Below are positions 28,870 through 30,555 of a stretch of 30,555 nucleotides of DNA, piece after piece. The notes beneath the pieces are model-generated. The model was given only the letters and a program-made list of their open reading frames with translations, made no database searches and was not told the DNA's origin. The first letter of the stretch is position 1, and each line of letters starts with the position of its first letter. Both the position numbers and the translations under genes were made by a program. Origin of the DNA: CANJUD01 sp043750035. GTDB lineage: Bacteria; Bacteroidota; Bacteroidia; UKL13-3. The stretch lies in NCBI GenBank assembly GCA_043750035.1, contig JAYVCI010000194.1:1-30555 (forward strand), read 5' to 3'.

Positions 28870-30555
28870 TTATCGAATCAAATGCACCTGGTTTGCAGTA
28901 TTGTGTTTTCGTCCGAAATAATCTTGGTATTCCATACGGTATATATATACATCCATGGGCGATGGAACGCCTTCGTTTCTGAATGTGCCATTCCATTGGT
29001 TATTGATATCAGTTGTTTCAAAAACTTTCTGGCCCCAGCGGTTCCATACAATCAATTTGTAATTGGCAATGCCTTTAAAATATCCTTTGGGGCCAAAGGT
29101 TTCATTGAGGCCATCATCATTGGGCGTAAAAGTATTGGGGACATAAAAAGTAAAATCGGGCATAATAAAGATACGTTTGTAGGCAGTATCATAACAGCCA
29201 TAATGATTCTTAACTATCAGTTGCGAATGATATACACCCGTGTCTTCATAATGGTGGAATGGATTTGTTGCTGTTGAGGTATTGCCATCGCCGAAATCCC
29301 AAAAACCTTGTATATATTGTAGTGATATATTGCTGAACTGAACCAAAGCTTGAAGCGAAGGTGTAGAATCGGGGAAAGCATTGATGATGGCAGTAGGCAG
29401 CGGATAAGGGTAAATAGGAATGGAGTCGCTAAATGAGTCAATACAGCCAAAAGCAGAAACCAATTTTAAGGAAACTATATATAGTTTCGATTTGCGGAAA
29501 ATATGGGTAGGGTTTTGCAATATGGAGCCATATCCATCACCAAAATTCCAGGAATAGGAAGTAATGGAATCCGTGGAATTATATGATTGGTCCTTGAAAT
29601 TGACACTGAGTGGCAGGCAGCCACGGTAGGTGTTAAGCTTATATTTGATATGGGGAATATCGTGTACTGTTATATAACTCGAATATTCTTTCTTACAATT
29701 ACTACTACTGGTACAGGTTAGTTTTACCAAGAAATTTCCAGCAGTATCATACAAGTGGGAAATGGCAGAAGCATAACTATTATAACTCATTTTTTGCCCA
29801 TCTCCAAAATCCCAGTCCCATTGATTAATAGTGTCACGAGAGATGGTAGATAAGTCGCTAAACACCGTACTGTCGCCCAAGCAAATATCTTCGGCGGTAA
29901 ATTTGGGTTCAGGAGCATAATTAATATATACTGTGAGCCCAAAAGAATCTATACAGTCGAATACAGTTCGTGCAGCAATGGTTATATTATAGTTTCCGCC
30001 ATAGCTATATATATGTGTAACACCAATATTTTTGGGCGAGAACAACTTGCCTGAATTGTCTCCAAAGTCCCATATAAACTGCTTAAAGCCTCCCGAATCA
30101 ATGGTGGTGGAATCGGTAAAGTACATGGTTTCAAATGCACAGGCAATGGAGTTGGTGATATTAAATTTGGGTAAGGGATATATATAAATAGTGATGCTGT
30201 TGGTATCATAACATCCTACTGAGTTTTGCACTATCTGTGTAATGGTATGGTATCCAGATATATTATATTGATGGTAGAAAACTGCTTGGTCGGTAACAGT
30301 GTCCGTACCATCGCCAAAACTATAATAACGATAAACAATAGGATATGTGCCACCGCTACTGTCATGCAGCGTTATCAGGATATTCAAACACGCATTGGTT
30401 GCAAAAACTTTAGCTGTAGGTTTGGGATCTATAACTATATTTTTGGTAAATTGGTCACTGCACATACTGTCAGAAATTACTTTGATGGTAACTGTATAAT
30501 TACCACTGTTTATGTATTTATGTTTTACCAAAGTATCACTAAAATATGCTGAGTC
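28870..30555 (-). CDS. PKD-repeat protein with gliding-motility-type (CHU_C) T9SS C-terminal domain, 5' partial
   Basis: Open at the right edge; 561 residues visible. At least five PKD repeats: SFGDGTDTV, WDFGDNSGKL, WDFGDGQKM, WNFGDGYGS and WDFGDGNTS, each followed by a H-x-Y/F-x-x-x-G-x-Y/F-x-[IV] strand. The C-terminus reads VPNTFTPNDDGLNETFGPKG, then WNRWGQKVFET, QWNGTFRNEGVP and YIYRMEYQDYFGRKH, the gliding-motility-associated C-terminal domain (TIGR04131/CHU_C) that directs T9SS export and surface attachment. Large surface adhesin is the likely role. A strong hairpin follows the stop. Confidence 0.9.
   Translation of the reverse strand, partial: DSAYFSDTLVKHKYINSGNYTVTIKVISDSMCSDQFTKNIVIDPKPTAKVFATNACLNILITLHDSSGGTYPIVYRYYSFGDGTDTVTDQAVFYHQYNISGYHTITQIVQNSVGCYDTNSITIYIYPLPKFNITNSIACAFETMYFTDSTTIDSGGFKQFIWDFGDNSGKLFSPKNIGVTHIYSYGGNYNITIAARTVFDCIDSFGLTVYINYAPEPKFTAEDICLGDSTVFSDLSTISRDTINQWDWDFGDGQKMSYNSYASAISHLYDTAGNFLVKLTCTSSSNCKKEYSSYITVHDIPHIKYKLNTYRGCLPLSVNFKDQSYNSTDSITSYSWNFGDGYGSILQNPTHIFRKSKLYIVSLKLVSAFGCIDSFSDSIPIYPYPLPTAIINAFPDSTPSLQALVQFSNISLQYIQGFWDFGDGNTSTATNPFHHYEDTGVYHSQLIVKNHYGCYDTAYKRIFIMPDFTFYVPNTFTPNDDGLNETFGPKGYFKGIANYKLIVWNRWGQKVFETTDINNQWNGTFRNEGVPSPMDVYIYRMEYQDYFGRKHNTANQVHLIR

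Overview
The window looks like a chromosomal segment from a member of the Bacteroidota, possibly Chitinophagales or Sphingobacteriales (inference). The evidence is: type IX secretion (T9SS) C-terminal sorting domains on three secreted proteins, PKD-repeat surface proteins at both edges, many short lipoproteins with Ser/Ala-Cys lipoboxes, AT-rich DNA without clear Shine-Dalgarno sites, and repeated matches to the Bacteroidota -7 promoter box TAnnTTTG upstream of genes. No rRNA, tRNA or CRISPR array was seen. Both edges cut through a gene.

Layout. 1-1912: 3' part of a PKD-repeat T9SS protein. 2042-4169 (-): four-gene c-type cytochrome operon with a DUF5777 beta-barrel. 4242-5661 (-): ispH plus a glutathione peroxidase. 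5783-7906 (+): a SUKH-like protein followed 15 bases later by a secreted EndA-type nuclease. 7919-11567: accessory island bracketed by 38-base inverted copies of a dispersed repeat. It holds a TIGR04255 operon whose last gene is frameshifted, an IS1595-type transposase remnant with its small companion ORF, and a HEPN-like gene. 11587-13441 (-): secreted cyclophilin plus an NHL-like lipoprotein. 13600-16572 (-): tandem-domain amidohydrolase. 16610-18394 (-): second accessory patch, with a truncated aspartic protease, an unknown protein and a PIN toxin-antitoxin module. 18457-22733 (-): an isobutyryl-CoA mutase, normally one fused IcmF polypeptide, split into two ORFs by an ORF6N gene and gene debris. 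22849-27476 (-): operon of an M48 metalloprotease, a beta-barrel protein and two paralogous lipoproteins. 27614-28654 (-): MurG-like glycosyltransferase. 28870-30555 (-): PKD-repeat protein with a gliding-motility-type C-terminal domain, 5' end outside the window.

The most unusual item is the split icmF. The B12-binding and MeaI GTPase part (21309-22733) and the mutase part (18457-20409) together match the whole fused enzyme. Between them lie about 0.9 kb holding an ORF6N gene, a decayed ORF and a long palindrome that recurs inside the ORF6N gene. An 8-base direct repeat (ATATTAAT) flanks the intervening DNA, and removing one copy plus the intervening DNA puts both halves in the same frame, with one stop codon left between them. 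Other items worth following are the TIGR04255/HEPN island, the cytochrome/DUF5777 operon with a CX4CH motif, and the uncharacterised M48 operon.
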